Below, one piece after another: positions 44,480 to 54,553 of a stretch of DNA of 64,000 bases (positions are counted from its first letter, which is position 1; each line of letters begins with the position of its first letter). A model generated the notes under the pieces. The model was not told where the DNA came from, did not search any database, and saw only the letters and a program-made list of their open reading frames with translations. A program made the position numbers and the translations under genes. The stretch is from Botryosphaeria dothidea (lineage: Eukaryota > Ascomycota > Dothideomycetes > Botryosphaeriales > Botryosphaeriaceae). The stretch lies in NCBI GenBank assembly GCA_011503125.2, contig WWBZ02000010.1, positions 620,001 to 684,000 on the forward strand, in the 5' to 3' direction.

Positions 44480-46354
44480 CTATCGAAAGTATGGATTGTA
44501 CAGCTCGCTCTCGGCCCTCTCGCTCTTGATCTCCTCTTCTAAAATCTCATAGGCTCTCTCAAGGCGCGATACATCACTGTAACGAGTTTCCCAGTCATCG
44601 TCAGCGAATAGACGCAGCTTAATAGAAGCAAATTCTGAGAAATGCCGACACGTGCGGAAGAATGCACGCTGTTCCCTGCTCGCAACAGGTTCAGGGTCAT
44701 CGAGAAAAGCGAGTGTTATTTTCGTCTTTCGATCCGCCTCGCCTCCTTTCTTCCTTCTCAAAAGCTCACTTAAGGCCCGTCCAGTTTTCTCCCACGAGGC
44801 GAGGGTGCTTCGAGCTTCTCGGGACAGGAGAATATGGTCTTCAATCCCCACGATCAGGGTAATATCCCGAAGTGAGGCCCAGCAATCGGCATTGGCCCAT
44901 ATGGGCTCCGTGTAAGGCAGGTCGTTGGGATTGGAAATCTTGATGCCAACATAGCGATAAAGAAAAGTCCTAAGGAATCTATGCTCAATTACGAAAGAAT
45001 TCCTAACAAAGCGGAGCAGCGCGGAACGTCGAAGATGCTTAGAAGTTCCAAAAAGAGCCATGTTTAGTGGAGGTGAGGCGTAGAACCCTCGTTCGGTGCA
45101 GTAGATACTCGGCCTTAGAAGTAAGAGATCTAGGATCCTATCAAGGAGTTCTTGCGGTAGTTGTTCGAGATGATTGCGCGGCTCCGGGCGTAAGCATTTT
45201 AGACCTTCGTTTGCAGGAAAGGGTGAACCGGCACTTTGGAGGCATCCATCCGGACTTTGTGGGCATCCATCCGGACTCTGAAGCGATCCGTCCGAATCTA
45301 GGAAAGATAAGATCTTTTCAAGTGCAGCAGCATCGTCGTTTCTTTCTGTAAAGAACGAAAACTTCTGTCTTCGATCATGTACAGTGCCCGTAGGTTGCAA
45401 TGTGTTGCTGAACGTTCCGAGATCCGGTAGTCTGATGAATGGTTGACCCGTAGGCGTAATCCCGACCATGTTGAGAATTTCATTAGCACGGCCTTCTGCA
45501 ACGATAGGATGACCAAGACGTTTGAAAATCCGGAAAAGGCGGCTACAGGACTTATATATATCTACGGACTCTTTAGTCCGAAGATCGCGAGAAAGTTGAC
45601 TTAAGCACGGAGCTTTAGTCCATGTGTCTATCCAGGAGAACAGAAATCCTAAAATCGACGTGCTGTATTCATTAACTCGAAGAAGCCCTCGAAGTCGTGG
45701 GACAACGAAGTAGTAGCCAGAAGTCTCATCTTCATCAAACTTTCCCGCCTCTACATCGTCCCTTAGATGATCCAGTGCTTCTAGGTACGAAGCATAGGCA
45801 CCATCTGCTGCCAATTGCTTATCCCTAAATAGAATGCACCCATACACCTCACCGTTGGAGAGTGTCTTGGCGATGGTTCCAACTCTAGCTTGCACCTTCA
45901 ATCCATCCTTAAAGGCCTCTAAGACTTGAAAATGTTTCCAGTCGTACAAGGGTAACCCGGATGGATTATTAAACGGCACTTGCACGATTCCGTTGACGTC
46001 AGAGACCTCGTGCCGTGTGGAAATGCCGTACGGGTCGATCATGTGGTTGTAAAAATTTGACAAACGGTGAGAAATCCGGTTGGGTTCTTGCATCCTCGAG
46101 ATTGCTGGGCCCAGCGCCCGCATAGCCTGGTGAAAAACAAGACTTTCCAGAGCCTTTGCCATCGTCTCGTCCTCGGTAGAATGCGCATATAGGAGGCTTT
46201 GGTAATCATGGATATGCTCCCTAGCGTGGTACGACTGGATGCCGCGTTTGAAAGTGATATTAACTGAATGCAAGTCGTACGTCCAGCTGATGAGTGTGGT
46301 CTCCCATGGTGAGACACATGACCATTGTCCTGACGGATGCTCTGCTGTAGACAT
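44480..46354 (-). CDS. F-box-like hypothetical protein, intact, 624 residues
   Basis: The ATG at 46354 (MSTAEHPSGQWSCVSPWE) is preferred to an upstream TTG. Open throughout. Residues about 1-330 form a long domain I do not recognise. A short Ser/Gln/Pro-rich repeat (SDGSLQSPDG, then near copies) sits about residues 375-395. Around residue 420 an F-box-like motif follows (LEQLPQELLDRILDLLL) and then a region reading ALFGTSKHLRRSALLRFVRNSFVIEHRFL. The C-terminus is a charged helix (RLERAYEILEEEIKSERAE). An internal F-box suggests an SCF substrate receptor. Its intactness among relics suggests selection or recent arrival. Confidence 0.7.
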   Translation of the reverse strand: MSTAEHPSGQWSCVSPWETTLISWTYDLHSVNITFKRGIQSYHAREHIHDYQSLLYAHSTEDETMAKALESLVFHQAMRALGPAISRMQEPNRISHRLSNFYNHMIDPYGISTRHEVSDVNGIVQVPFNNPSGLPLYDWKHFQVLEAFKDGLKVQARVGTIAKTLSNGEVYGCILFRDKQLAADGAYASYLEALDHLRDDVEAGKFDEDETSGYYFVVPRLRGLLRVNEYSTSILGFLFSWIDTWTKAPCLSQLSRDLRTKESVDIYKSCSRLFRIFKRLGHPIVAEGRANEILNMVGITPTGQPFIRLPDLGTFSNTLQPTGTVHDRRQKFSFFTERNDDAAALEKILSFLDSDGSLQSPDGCPQSPDGCLQSAGSPFPANEGLKCLRPEPRNHLEQLPQELLDRILDLLLLRPSIYCTERGFYASPPLNMALFGTSKHLRRSALLRFVRNSFVIEHRFLRTFLYRYVGIKISNPNDLPYTEPIWANADCWASLRDITLIVGIEDHILLSREARSTLASWEKTGRALSELLRRKKGGEADRKTKITLAFLDDPEPVASREQRAFFRTCRHFSEFASIKLRLFADDDWETRYSDVSRLERAYEILEEEIKSERAESELYNPYFR

Positions 46355-47190
46355 GGTGGTAGAGAGGGAGTGAAAGAACAAGTGGTTGGAAGGAAAAGTT
46401 CGAGGGTTTGCTGGTGTATATTGCAAATCTTTGATTTTACTTTCCCTTAAACTTTCTAAGCCATAACATATTTATAATAATTTGACGCCCATGGTTGATA
46501 CTCTAGTTATGACGCTACCCAAAGCAGATGAGACAGCCAATATCCAAACCGACTCCACTTTCGCCGTCTTTGGCTGGCTCCACCGTGTAAGATACTCACT
46601 AACAAAGTGCGGTGAATATACTCCGTTCGTGTCCCCGCCGCGGCAACCTCTCCTTTTCGCCGGTTTCTCTTCGGGCCATAGAGATCGGAGAATGAAATTG
46701 CCGGAATTAGTGCTAACAGATATGGAGTTTAGAGCACGGATGAATGCCACTATTCGTGTTGGCTCCAGTCTCTAATTTACTTCGAGTGCTAAGACCGCGT
46801 AAGGATATGAACCGAAGTGACGTGTCAACGAGCACCGGTCCAGAGGCAATACCGAGATACCGGTAATCATCCTGGTGAGGACTATTAGAATGCCGGAAAC
46901 CTACGTGGTTGTGCATAAAGCGGTGCTGTTCAGCTCCTGATCAACACCAGTACGGAGACTCAGTAAGAAGGTCGCCGGGGTGGCCGGACATAGGGAAACA
47001 TCCGACCGGATGTCCTCGTCATGCCAACTTAGGACTACCTGGGCCTCGTTCGCAACATGGCGGTGGGGCACGGTCGAACTAGAGTCCATGGATACCTATG
47101 AAGACGAGCTGAGAAAGAGGGTCAGCCTGCACACTAGATGGAAAGAGCAGAATAAAATTATTGACCCCTCACGCTGGATGACGCGCGAGG
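46355..47190. other. Noncoding, nothing recognised
   Basis: Upstream of the F-box-like gene. A 78-codon plus frame at 46980-47216 ends within motif copy 3 and is not supported. Confidence 0.45.
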
Positions 47191-47192
47191 TC

Positions 47193-47246
47193 AATCCCAC
47201 CCGCCCAGGCTTTTAGATGTTGAAGTCTGGAGCAGCCTTGACTCGA
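47193..47246 (-). repeat. Bipartite motif copy 3
   Basis: Minus strand: GAGTCAAGGCTGCT, 17 bases, AAAGCCTGGGCGGGTGGG. Confidence 0.7.
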
Positions 47247-47540
47247 TATGCGCAAGCATGTGGCAGGGCGCGGGGATAGAAGATCTGGCAGTGACCAACG
47301 TGAGCGAACGGTCCCAACAGTCGCGAGAAGCGACTGCTCTTTGTCTCTCAATGCGGTTGTTATTGATGCGATGCATATTCCAGCAAGACCATCAAGACAA
47401 CTCGCACTGGATAGAAGATACGGCAACTCGTCCCTCTGCCGAAGGTACCCCATACAGACCCCCAGTTTTACCCAGGTGCACGAAGCATGGCCTGCTCTTG
47501 GTCTCTCCCGCGACCCCACCAGCACGCTTGGACAAGCCGC

Positions 47541-47590
47541 TACCTACCCCTCCACCCGACCGGGCTTTGTGAGCAGCCCTGGCTCTGTCA
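47541..47590 (-). repeat. Bipartite motif copy 4 (variant)
   Basis: Minus strand: GAGCCAGGGCTGCT, 3 bases, AAAGCCCGGTCGGGTGG, then GGGGTAGGTAGCGG, an extension also seen in copies 1 and 7. Confidence 0.6.
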
Positions 47591-47663
47591 TAATTGTGGA
47601 TGTGTGCCGGGTAGCTTGAGGCGCACACGGTTGTAGTGCAGGATGGGACGCGCATGGCTGCCC

Positions 47664-47682
47664 GGGGGGGGGGGGGGGGGGG
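47664..47682 (+). repeat. G19 homopolymer
   Basis: Nineteen consecutive G. Unusual for this DNA and prone to sequencing error or G-quadruplex formation. Confidence 0.9.
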
Positions 47683-47701
47683 CGGTTGCGCAGCTCAGCA
47701 C

Positions 47702-47818
47702 AAGGCACAAGCCTGAACCACCAACTACAGCAGGCAGCACGTAGCAGTTGCGCAGCCCGTAACCGGCACGGCGAGCGGTCCTGGGACACGAGGCACGAGC
47801 CTGAACCACCACCTACAG
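47702..47818 (+). repeat. Imperfect direct repeat, about 87-bp spacing
   Basis: AAGGCACAAGCCTGAACCAC at 47703 recurs as GAGGCACGAGCCTGAACCAC at 47790, each followed by CAMCTACAG, with GTTGCGCAGC also repeated nearby. Confidence 0.7.
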
Positions 47819-48120
47819 TTGCGCAGCCGTGGGCAGGGTCGCGAGGGCGGGCGAAGTAGAAACGATTACCGACCGGCAGGGCGAAGATGGTGGTCAGGAT
47901 TTGCCGGATGTAATGATTATTGCGCTGGTTATGGGGGTGGTAATGGTGGACGTGAAGGCGGAGGTGGAGCTGAGGTGGTGGGAAGTGCCGATGAATCATG
48001 GACTTGTCACGTGCTCGACACACCTGCGAATGAACGTTCCATCATACGGCGCGGAATGGTAGACGGTCAGAACGGGTTCATGGCAATTGTAGCCCCCATT
48101 GCAGTGTTGAACGTCAGTGA

Positions 48121-48165
48121 GAATCCCGCCCACCCAGGCTTTCATAAGAGCAGCCTTGACTCGAA
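48121..48165 (-). repeat. Bipartite motif copy 5
   Basis: Minus strand: GAGTCAAGGCTGCT, 6 bases, AAAGCCTGGGTGGGCGGG. Similarity to copy 6 continues about 35 bases past the motif (TTCTCACTGMCGTTCAACACT). Confidence 0.8.
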
Positions 48166-48384
48166 TATAGCGCGAGAGGGAACGGAGGCCATAAAGGCCT
48201 CGCTCTAACAAATGAATCAACATCATTATCATATTATGTGGGATTTCGTTTTGGGGCACAAGTGGCAGCACATGGCAGTGCGCTGGGAAGCGGGGTGTGG
48301 ACATGGAGAGGTTTGGTGGTGCAGGGTCGTGTGGGAGTTGGATAAACACGAACAGCGAGAGCACGAGAGATTTTGTGCTAATAG

Positions 48385-49533
48385 TCAAAATTCGAAGGAA
48401 ACCCTAGCTTCGGACAAGTCTCTTCTAAGTCCGTCTTCGATCACGCGCATTTCATCTTTCGCATACTCGTTTACCTCGTCTTTGATCAGGGACATGCGTT
48501 CGTCCAAGCTCAGCTCGATTTCGTCCTTAGTGAGACCCTGGGCGTCGTCAAAGTCATCGTGCATTTCTTCCTTCAACTCGGCCAATCGCTCGTCTATCTT
48601 CTTCTCAAGGCCTACCACGTGTTCTGCCATCTCAGCTTTGACCCGGGTCTCTAACTGGTCCAAGCCCTCACGCATCTCCCGCCTAAACTGCTGAGTCAAC
48701 CGCACGCTTATTTCTGCTAGCATGGTCTCCCATTCGTAAGGCATGTTCAGAGACTGTTTCGAGGGCTCTGCTGACGGGGCTTGCTTTAGCTTTTTCCGGG
48801 GCGGAGACAGAGAACGGCGCACAGGAGACGGCGTTGGTGCAAGTTCATCGTACGACGGTGGGCTCTCAGCCGGCACTCCATCAGCAGAAGAGTCAAGGCT
48901 AAAATGGGCGCCTTGAACAAGCTTCGCGCCGTGCCCCGTGTACAAGGTGTCCAGATCCAGTGCCCGTTCGGCTGTGGATGTCCAGTCGCGACCGTGGAGC
49001 GCTGCGAGAAGGCTGGCCCGGCGTGAATCGGACTTGTCCTCAAACGAGATTGTGAATTCGGTTGCCCGCGCGAGCGATTCCAGGAGCTCCAGGGTTCGGC
49101 CCGCCATCTGCGAAGAAGGCGTCAAATCACGCACCTTCGGCAGAACGATGATACCGGGCTCGCTCAGGCGGAATCGTAGGGAGACGATCTTGGTTGAGGG
49201 GACTTCTTTCTTCGTGCCCAGCAAAAATGCTGTCCTGACAGAGTTGGGCACGCGGTCAGTGCGGCCGTCCAGATCCAGTATACGGTTCGGGGGAATACAA
49301 AAGAAGAAGTTCGCCCTCTTTCCCTCCATAGCCCTGAGGCCAAGAAAGAGCCGTAATCTGAAGCTCGCCGTATTTTTGGCCGACTCATCCAACGTCAGCT
49401 CGAAGTGAGCTCGGGTGGCTGGGCTGGGCGCGCCGTGCCCCAGGAGCTGCTCCGTCTGCCGGGCCAGACAATTCCATGAGGCGACTGCAGCGACGAATGG
49501 AACAGTGTGATCATGGGTGGACGAGGCGGCCAT
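48385..49533 (-). CDS. Two-domain protein: shared N-terminal domain plus C-terminal coiled coil
   Basis: The ATG at 49533 (MAASSTHDHTVPF) is preferred because sequence above it matches the noncoding motif region. 382 residues. The N-terminal 200 or so (FRLRLFLGLRAMEG, IVSLRFRLSEPGIIVLPKV, ELLESLARATEFTISFED) aligns with the plus-strand relic at 50.6-51.0 kb. A Pro/Ser linker with SPPRKKLK, a possible nuclear signal, follows. The last 120 residues are a strong coiled coil with Leu/Met and Glu/Lys periodicity (QFRREMREGLDQLETRVKAE; LEKKIDERLAELKEEMHDD). Motif copies 6 and 7 lie about 110 and 390 bp upstream. A possible intron in the leader runs from GTGGGC (about 49655) to TTCTTCAG (about 49547). 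Function unknown; a scaffold or recognition role is only a guess from architecture. Confidence 0.65.
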   Translation of the reverse strand: MAASSTHDHTVPFVAAVASWNCLARQTEQLLGHGAPSPATRAHFELTLDESAKNTASFRLRLFLGLRAMEGKRANFFFCIPPNRILDLDGRTDRVPNSVRTAFLLGTKKEVPSTKIVSLRFRLSEPGIIVLPKVRDLTPSSQMAGRTLELLESLARATEFTISFEDKSDSRRASLLAALHGRDWTSTAERALDLDTLYTGHGAKLVQGAHFSLDSSADGVPAESPPSYDELAPTPSPVRRSLSPPRKKLKQAPSAEPSKQSLNMPYEWETMLAEISVRLTQQFRREMREGLDQLETRVKAEMAEHVVGLEKKIDERLAELKEEMHDDFDDAQGLTKDEIELSLDERMSLIKDEVNEYAKDEMRVIEDGLRRDLSEARVSFEF

Positions 49534-49639
49534 GGCGACGCAAGATCGTCTGAAGAAAGAATAGTTTTCGTCAGCAAATGGTCCAGGCCGAACGAAGTCA
49601 TAGAAATCGTTACCCTCACTACAGTGTTGAACGGCAGTG

Positions 49640-49682
49640 AGAAACCCGCCCACCCAGGCTTTAAGAGCAGCCTTGGCTCTCG
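49640..49682 (-). repeat. Bipartite motif copy 6
   Basis: Minus strand: GAGCCAAGGCTGCT, 3 bases, AAAGCCTGGGTGGGCGGG. Sits just upstream of the two-domain coiled-coil gene; the GTGGGC could be a splice donor. Confidence 0.8.
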
Positions 49683-49920
49683 ACATGACCGTGTCCATGA
49701 AGTTTAACCTCGACACCGAGTGCCAGCAGCAAGAAACGCAGGCGGCAACCGGCGAGCGGTCCCTAGCGTGCCCCATTACTGGAATGGAATCTGGCATGCC
49801 TTGCGAATGTCTGGCTAACTGGTTCGGCATGGCGGTCGCGCAACGCGGCAGCCTAAGAAGGGCCCCTGTGGACGTAGGCTGTCAGTGGGCCGCGGACTGT
49901 GTCCGGGCGCGCCCTACCTA

Positions 49921-49966
49921 CCCCTCCCTCCCTCCGGGCTTTGGAACGAGCAGCCCTGGCTCAATC
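49921..49966 (-). repeat. Bipartite motif copy 7 (variant)
   Basis: Minus strand: GAGCCAGGGCTGCT, 6 bases, AAAGCCCGGAGGGAGGGAGG, then GGTAGGTAGGG. Lies between the two divergent paralogues. Confidence 0.6.
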
Positions 49967-50279
49967 CGAAGAGCAGGTAAGATGCGATACTTACCACGAA
50001 AGCTGTTGATGAGTCGGAGACGCGTCGGGGGAGGGAGTGGAGATGAGGGGAAGTGGAAGTGGAGAAGTCGAGTGGCTGGGGATTATGTAAGGGTTTAGTC
50101 AGCACGCACGGTCGGTCTGCACCTTCCTCTAACACTTCGCTCTTGCTCTCCACTTTAACCCTAACCCTCATCTCAATTACCAACGCCCACTCCATCTCGA
50201 ACCTCGCAGTACGCCGGGCACGTCCTTCAAACGCCCTACATCCGCGGTTCCCACCGCACACAACGTCGCGCGTCGGCTG

Positions 50280-50412
50280 GGGAACTATCCTCAAGTATCT
50301 CTCGCGGCGATCCGGTAATCGGCCAGGGTTGCATGCTGTATTCGGCGTGGAACTATCCTTCGAGGGTGTCTTGCAGTGATCCGCTCAGCGGCCAGGGTTG
50401 CACAGCTCGGCG
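50280..50412 (+). repeat. Imperfect tandem pair, about 68-bp unit
   Basis: GGAACTATCCT, GATCCGSTMA and CGGCCAGGGTTGCA recur about 68 bp apart, just upstream of motif copy 8. Confidence 0.7.
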
Positions 50413-51732
50413 TGCGACGAGCAACGCAGAGTCAAGGCTGCTCCGAAGCCTGCGAGGGTGGGATATCACGTCGCTTGACGTGGGGCTTACTTTTGCGACC
50501 CCATTGTCTGTAGGTAATGCCGTAGTAGCTAACAACGCTCGCGCAGGCTCCAACCAGCGCCACCACGACTTTCGCCTTTTAACTTCCGTCGATGAAGAGC
50601 AGCATCACCTGTTACTTGCCTTCCGCTTGCCTGTCGATCTCAAAGTCGGAGGACGGCGTGCCACTCGCATGTTCTTCTACCACATCTCTCCCGCTTCGCT
50701 GTCCGATGCAAATGCACTACACTACACGCTCGAAGATCCATCTAAGTTGCAATATTCTCTGGCCGTCTCCGCTGCCAAGGACGCTGGCTTCTGCGCGCCT
50801 GGTCGATCCATGCGTGTCACGCTGCAACTCAGCCAGCCCGGTCGGGTCCTCATGTCCAAACTGAACGCAGACACAATTCAGCCGTCCACAAAGACTTCTC
50901 GCGCCGTGCTTGACCAGTTCAGGTCGCTGTCTACGGCCCTGCACATTGATCTGTATTTGGACAGCGGTGACGGCCCCTCGATGCTTGAAAGGCTGGACTC
51001 CATCTGCGCCGCGGTGCGAGACGGCAGTTGGAAACAGGCAGACCTGCGGGCGTCGACTGGGCCAAGCTGGAGCCCAGCAAAGAGCAGCCACTGGCCTACG
51101 AGCTGTTAATCCCTGCGACTTCGCAGTCCGTCATTTCGGAGACTTCGGTCGAGAGAGAGGAGCCCGACCTCGACGCCGCAAAGCAACCAGCACCATCGGC
51201 CAGCCGCGGCAGCAAACGCAAACGGCAAAGCTCGCCGCCGCCTGCAGATACGCCTGGCGCTGCCGCCTTGTCGGCCGAGCTCCGAGACGAGCTCTGCGCG
51301 CTTTTCCAGACCGCGCTGCCGTCCATGCCCTCGCGCGAATACACGGTGCCTCGCCTGCAGCCGTACCTGCGCCATCTCGGCGACGCGGCACGGCGTGCCG
51401 ACACGCCGGCGTTCGACCGGGCCTACGTGTGCTTCGTCGCGCTCGTGCTCCTGGAGTCCGTGTTCGACGACGGCAGCGACAAGCCTGATGTCTCGGACGA
51501 CGTCGAGACGTAGGTAAAGAAGGACTACCTCAACGATCTGTTCGTCCTCGTCTCGTAGACCCGCGCCTCGTCGCGCGCGGGCGTGTTGGTCTTCTAGAAA
51601 GACTTTTGTCAGATCGGCTACGCCGCTCGCCACGCCGTTGCCGATGGCGTTCCGCTCGAGCAGGGCATGGAAGGCCAGTACGGGACGGCCAAGGCGATCA
51701 TTCTGACCAGGGTCGTTGTTAATGCTCTGTAG
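50333..51732 (+). pseudogene. Paralogue of the two-domain gene with a different C-terminus, frameshift and three stops
   Basis: The first frame (50333-51107) contains LLLAFRLPVDLKVGGRRATR, SMRVTLQLSQPGRVLMSKL and VLDQFRSLSTALHIDLYLD, which align with the N-terminal domain of the gene at 48385-49533. Near 51050 the protein-like reading moves one frame (GVDWAKLEPSKEQPLAYELL). It continues through a basic RGSKRKRQ patch to a helical C-terminus (ALSAELRDELCALFQTALP, FDRAYVCFVALVLLESVF). TAG at 51511, 51556 and 51595 interrupt an otherwise continuous frame (KKDYLNDLFVLVS; KDFCQIGYAARHAV) that ends at 51730-51732. Each stop is one transition from Gln or Trp. A possible leader intron ends at CGCGCAG near 50548. 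True start uncertain. Confidence 0.6.
50428..50463 (+). repeat. Bipartite motif copy 8
   Basis: GAGTCAAGGCTGCT, 2 bases, then GAAGCCTGCGAGGGTGGG. Lies at the 5' end of the plus-strand paralogue, mirroring copy 6 of the divergent gene. Confidence 0.65.
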
Positions 51733-54114
51733 CGTGAATAATCGTTGTATACTTTGCCCTTTGTGACCGTGCTGTCTTAATAAACCGCACTATTCTGAAT
51801 AACAGACTGATTGCGGTACTAACTAACCTACCGGCCTAGATTCTTTTTTTTACTAGATGCTGCCGGCAGATTGGTAACAGGAATGAATAATTCTTATCTT
51901 TTGCTCCGCGCATGTGTTTGTGTAGGTAGTCTAGAATAACAATTAGAATAAATTCGTCAGGCCATATAGTCGCTGTAAGACATGACTTAGTATCACGGAA
52001 ATGCTCTTAGGCCACTGCGGATGCAGTCTCTGCGATTCTCCCTAGCACGATGCATTCGTATACAGGTTGGGGAACCCGTACTTTGATTTGAAGGCTACCA
52101 GACGAGCTCTAATAAGTACATAGTGAAAGACGAAGCCTCTGCCATATAAGCCCGTGCTCCGTAGAAGATGCAGTTGTGTCCCCTTTAAGCGATGTGTATT
52201 CCGAGTTGAAGTATGACGACGTAGCCGACGTTTTCTATCCTAACCTTGATTTTGTAGTCTCGACTTTACCGGTGCGCAGCTGCCGTGACTATTACCTAAC
52301 CGCGCAGCCTCGTTAACCTTGACCCGTTCTAAAGAGCATCCTCTAGCGACACTCCGGCCACCTTATCTCCTCCCAAGGCCTTCTAGGCTAACTATAGTTA
52401 GAAGGAGAATAAGCTTACTTGTCAGCAGGAAACCCTTCATAATAGGTCGCGAGTGCGACGGCGCTGCTTGCTCTAGAGAATGAAGAGCACCCCCGCCGAA
52501 ACGAGTATCTGTTGCTGCGGCTGCTGATACTGCCTCCGGGGCGAGTCATCGGTACCCACTCTGTTGCTATGGATTGACTTCGTCCTCTTCTTCTTTCCCA
52601 ATTTGGCCATTCTTGCTCTTGTCCCTCTACCCGCGCGTGCCCGGTAGTATGTGACTTCGTCGTAGATATGACGGTGGTGGTGTTGGGTAGGGCGACGAGT
52701 CCCGGGGTGAGGGATTCGATAGTTGGGCTTACTGCTGCTTTAGAATCATTATTGCCGTCGTCATCGTTGTCGTCGTCTTGAAGCGTCACGTTGCACTTAT
52801 GGCCAGCCGCCATCGCACCGCAGCAACCTAATGGCGCAACATTCTATGCCGCTACTACTTGAAGCATGTGGAGGTATCGACGACCGGTGGCGGTAGCTCC
52901 ATAGCGCATGATTCGTATTGAGTTGTCAGCAAAGAGATAGCGAACATGGACGTATTTATCCAACGGCGTGGGCGGGTAGCTTTAGGAACACTGCAGCCAC
53001 TTAGGGTCAGTCACCCAGCCCAGTAAAGACGTAGTCCCGGAATGTGTCCAAGTATGGACTTGAGTCCAGTAACCTTGTTCGGGCGTCTCGAAGATTGTTG
53101 CTGCTGCTCCTCTTCCTCTCTCATTTGTTCATTGCGGAGCGTCGCCAAGGACGCGGTGCGAGACGGGCAAGAACAGGGGAGGGGGCGGCCGTCCTGCGAC
53201 AGGAGCGGCAGCGACAGTGGCAATTGGTAGAGCCGGAGGCCACCAATCTCGATCCAGATAAACAAGGAAGAGACGTGGCCCGGGGCAGTCCAAATGCCGT
53301 CTAGGTGTTGTGGGGCCGTCTGTCGGCCGCCGTAAGGGGGACGCAAGCTGCCTATTTGCCCAATTTTTCGATTTGTCCGCGCTGGGTGCTACGCCACATA
53401 CGCACCACGCATCGGCCTGAATGCCCGCACTGAAACAATCGTGAGCCGAGACCAAGTCCCGCCCCATCCTCAGGACCTGAGGACGACGGATCCGGAAGGT
53501 ACCAGGCAATTGCGTGTCGCTCACCGCAGCTCGGCAGCGACGTGGGCCTCGCGTAGACCACACACGCATAGGCTTCTGGAGAAAAAGGCCTGTTATGGGT
53601 TTTTGCGGCATTAATGACTGGTGGTTAGATGCAGTTCTCCATGGTCTACTCCGCAGAGATCGCTCTGGCCCTTTCCTCTTGGGACCTTAATTGGGAAGCT
53701 CGTCAGTAGTAGATGACTCCTCATTCTTGCGTAGAGGCCCACAATGCAATCTGCCCAGTGTACACTAACGCCAATTTATTACTTTGTCATCCCATAGAGC
53801 CGGGTGTGAGCGAGCGTGGGTGCGGCTAGAGAATAGGCGGTCACTTATGTTCGACTTAATTTATTTGTGCATGCGATGCGTCCTGTTCAAAAGAAGGCTC
53901 AATTTAAGCTAATGTCGAAGACTCCCATCCAAGGAGCTGTGATCCTGACGAGACTGAATAGTCGTTGTTGGCGTGCTAATCACATTCCAGTCTTTATGCG
54001 TTTCCCACTATTACGTAGAAGGTTCCCTTGACTGTTGAATGTTTTTCCTGGAAATTGGAATCAGCCAAAGATCATAGCGGCACTGCAAATTACACACAAC
54101 TTCCTTCGTTTCTC
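51733..54114. other. Noncoding, one weak open frame
   Basis: Mostly mutated DNA. A minus-strand frame at 52415-52813 (132 codons from ATG 52813, an Asp/Asn-rich head then Thr/Ser-rich) is the only one with an ATG and reasonable composition, and I rate it doubtful. Frames at 53.0-53.6 kb overlap on both strands and look like chance. Confidence 0.4.
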
Positions 54115-54336
54115 TTAAGACGATTTTCCCATTTTGTCCATGAACTCCGCGGCATTCTCATCTTTCAGAGCTTGCTCGACGGCGGCCCTATCAGAAATCT
54201 GCTGATCGGTATGCAGAGGCCCGGAAGAAGCATGATTGACATTGCCTGTTCCCCGACTCGCGCTTGTGTTGCTTTCGTAGTTGGCTCTGTCGCTGGTGCT
54301 TGGGCCGCCAGTGCCTGCATTGCCGGTGTTGCTCAT
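54115..54336 (-). CDS. Small hydrophilic hypothetical protein, 73 residues
   Basis: From ATG 54336 (MSNTGNAGTGGPSTS). A Ser/Gly/Asn/Thr-rich disordered head is followed by a helical tail (DRAAVEQALKDENAAEFMDKM). Compact and clean. Small proteins of this make-up are common in filamentous fungi and some respond to stress, but I cannot name a family. Confidence 0.45.
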   Translation of the reverse strand: MSNTGNAGTGGPSTSDRANYESNTSASRGTGNVNHASSGPLHTDQQISDRAAVEQALKDENAAEFMDKMGKSS

Positions 54337-54553
54337 GTTGCTAGGGCTGTGTACGCGCAATAGGAAATAGCGGTGTTTTACTCTATGTTTGCACGTAGAG
54401 TGGTGGGGAAAGCGGAGGTCTTATACCTGCGCAAGCGTTCTGAATCATCATTCCTGCATGTCGGCCACACGGCTAACGTATATCCGGTTTAGCATATGCT
54501 TCACGGCATAGCTCTGAAGTGAACCGCAACTTTCACCTCTGGCAGCTTGCGCC

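Noticed and set aside
50155..50172. Telomere-like CCCTAACCCT
   Set aside because: Only about two units, inside a pyrimidine-rich promoter-like stretch, not a telomeric array.
53011..53611. Overlapping frames on both strands
   Set aside because: All similar in length to chance expectations and without protein-like periodicity or family motifs.
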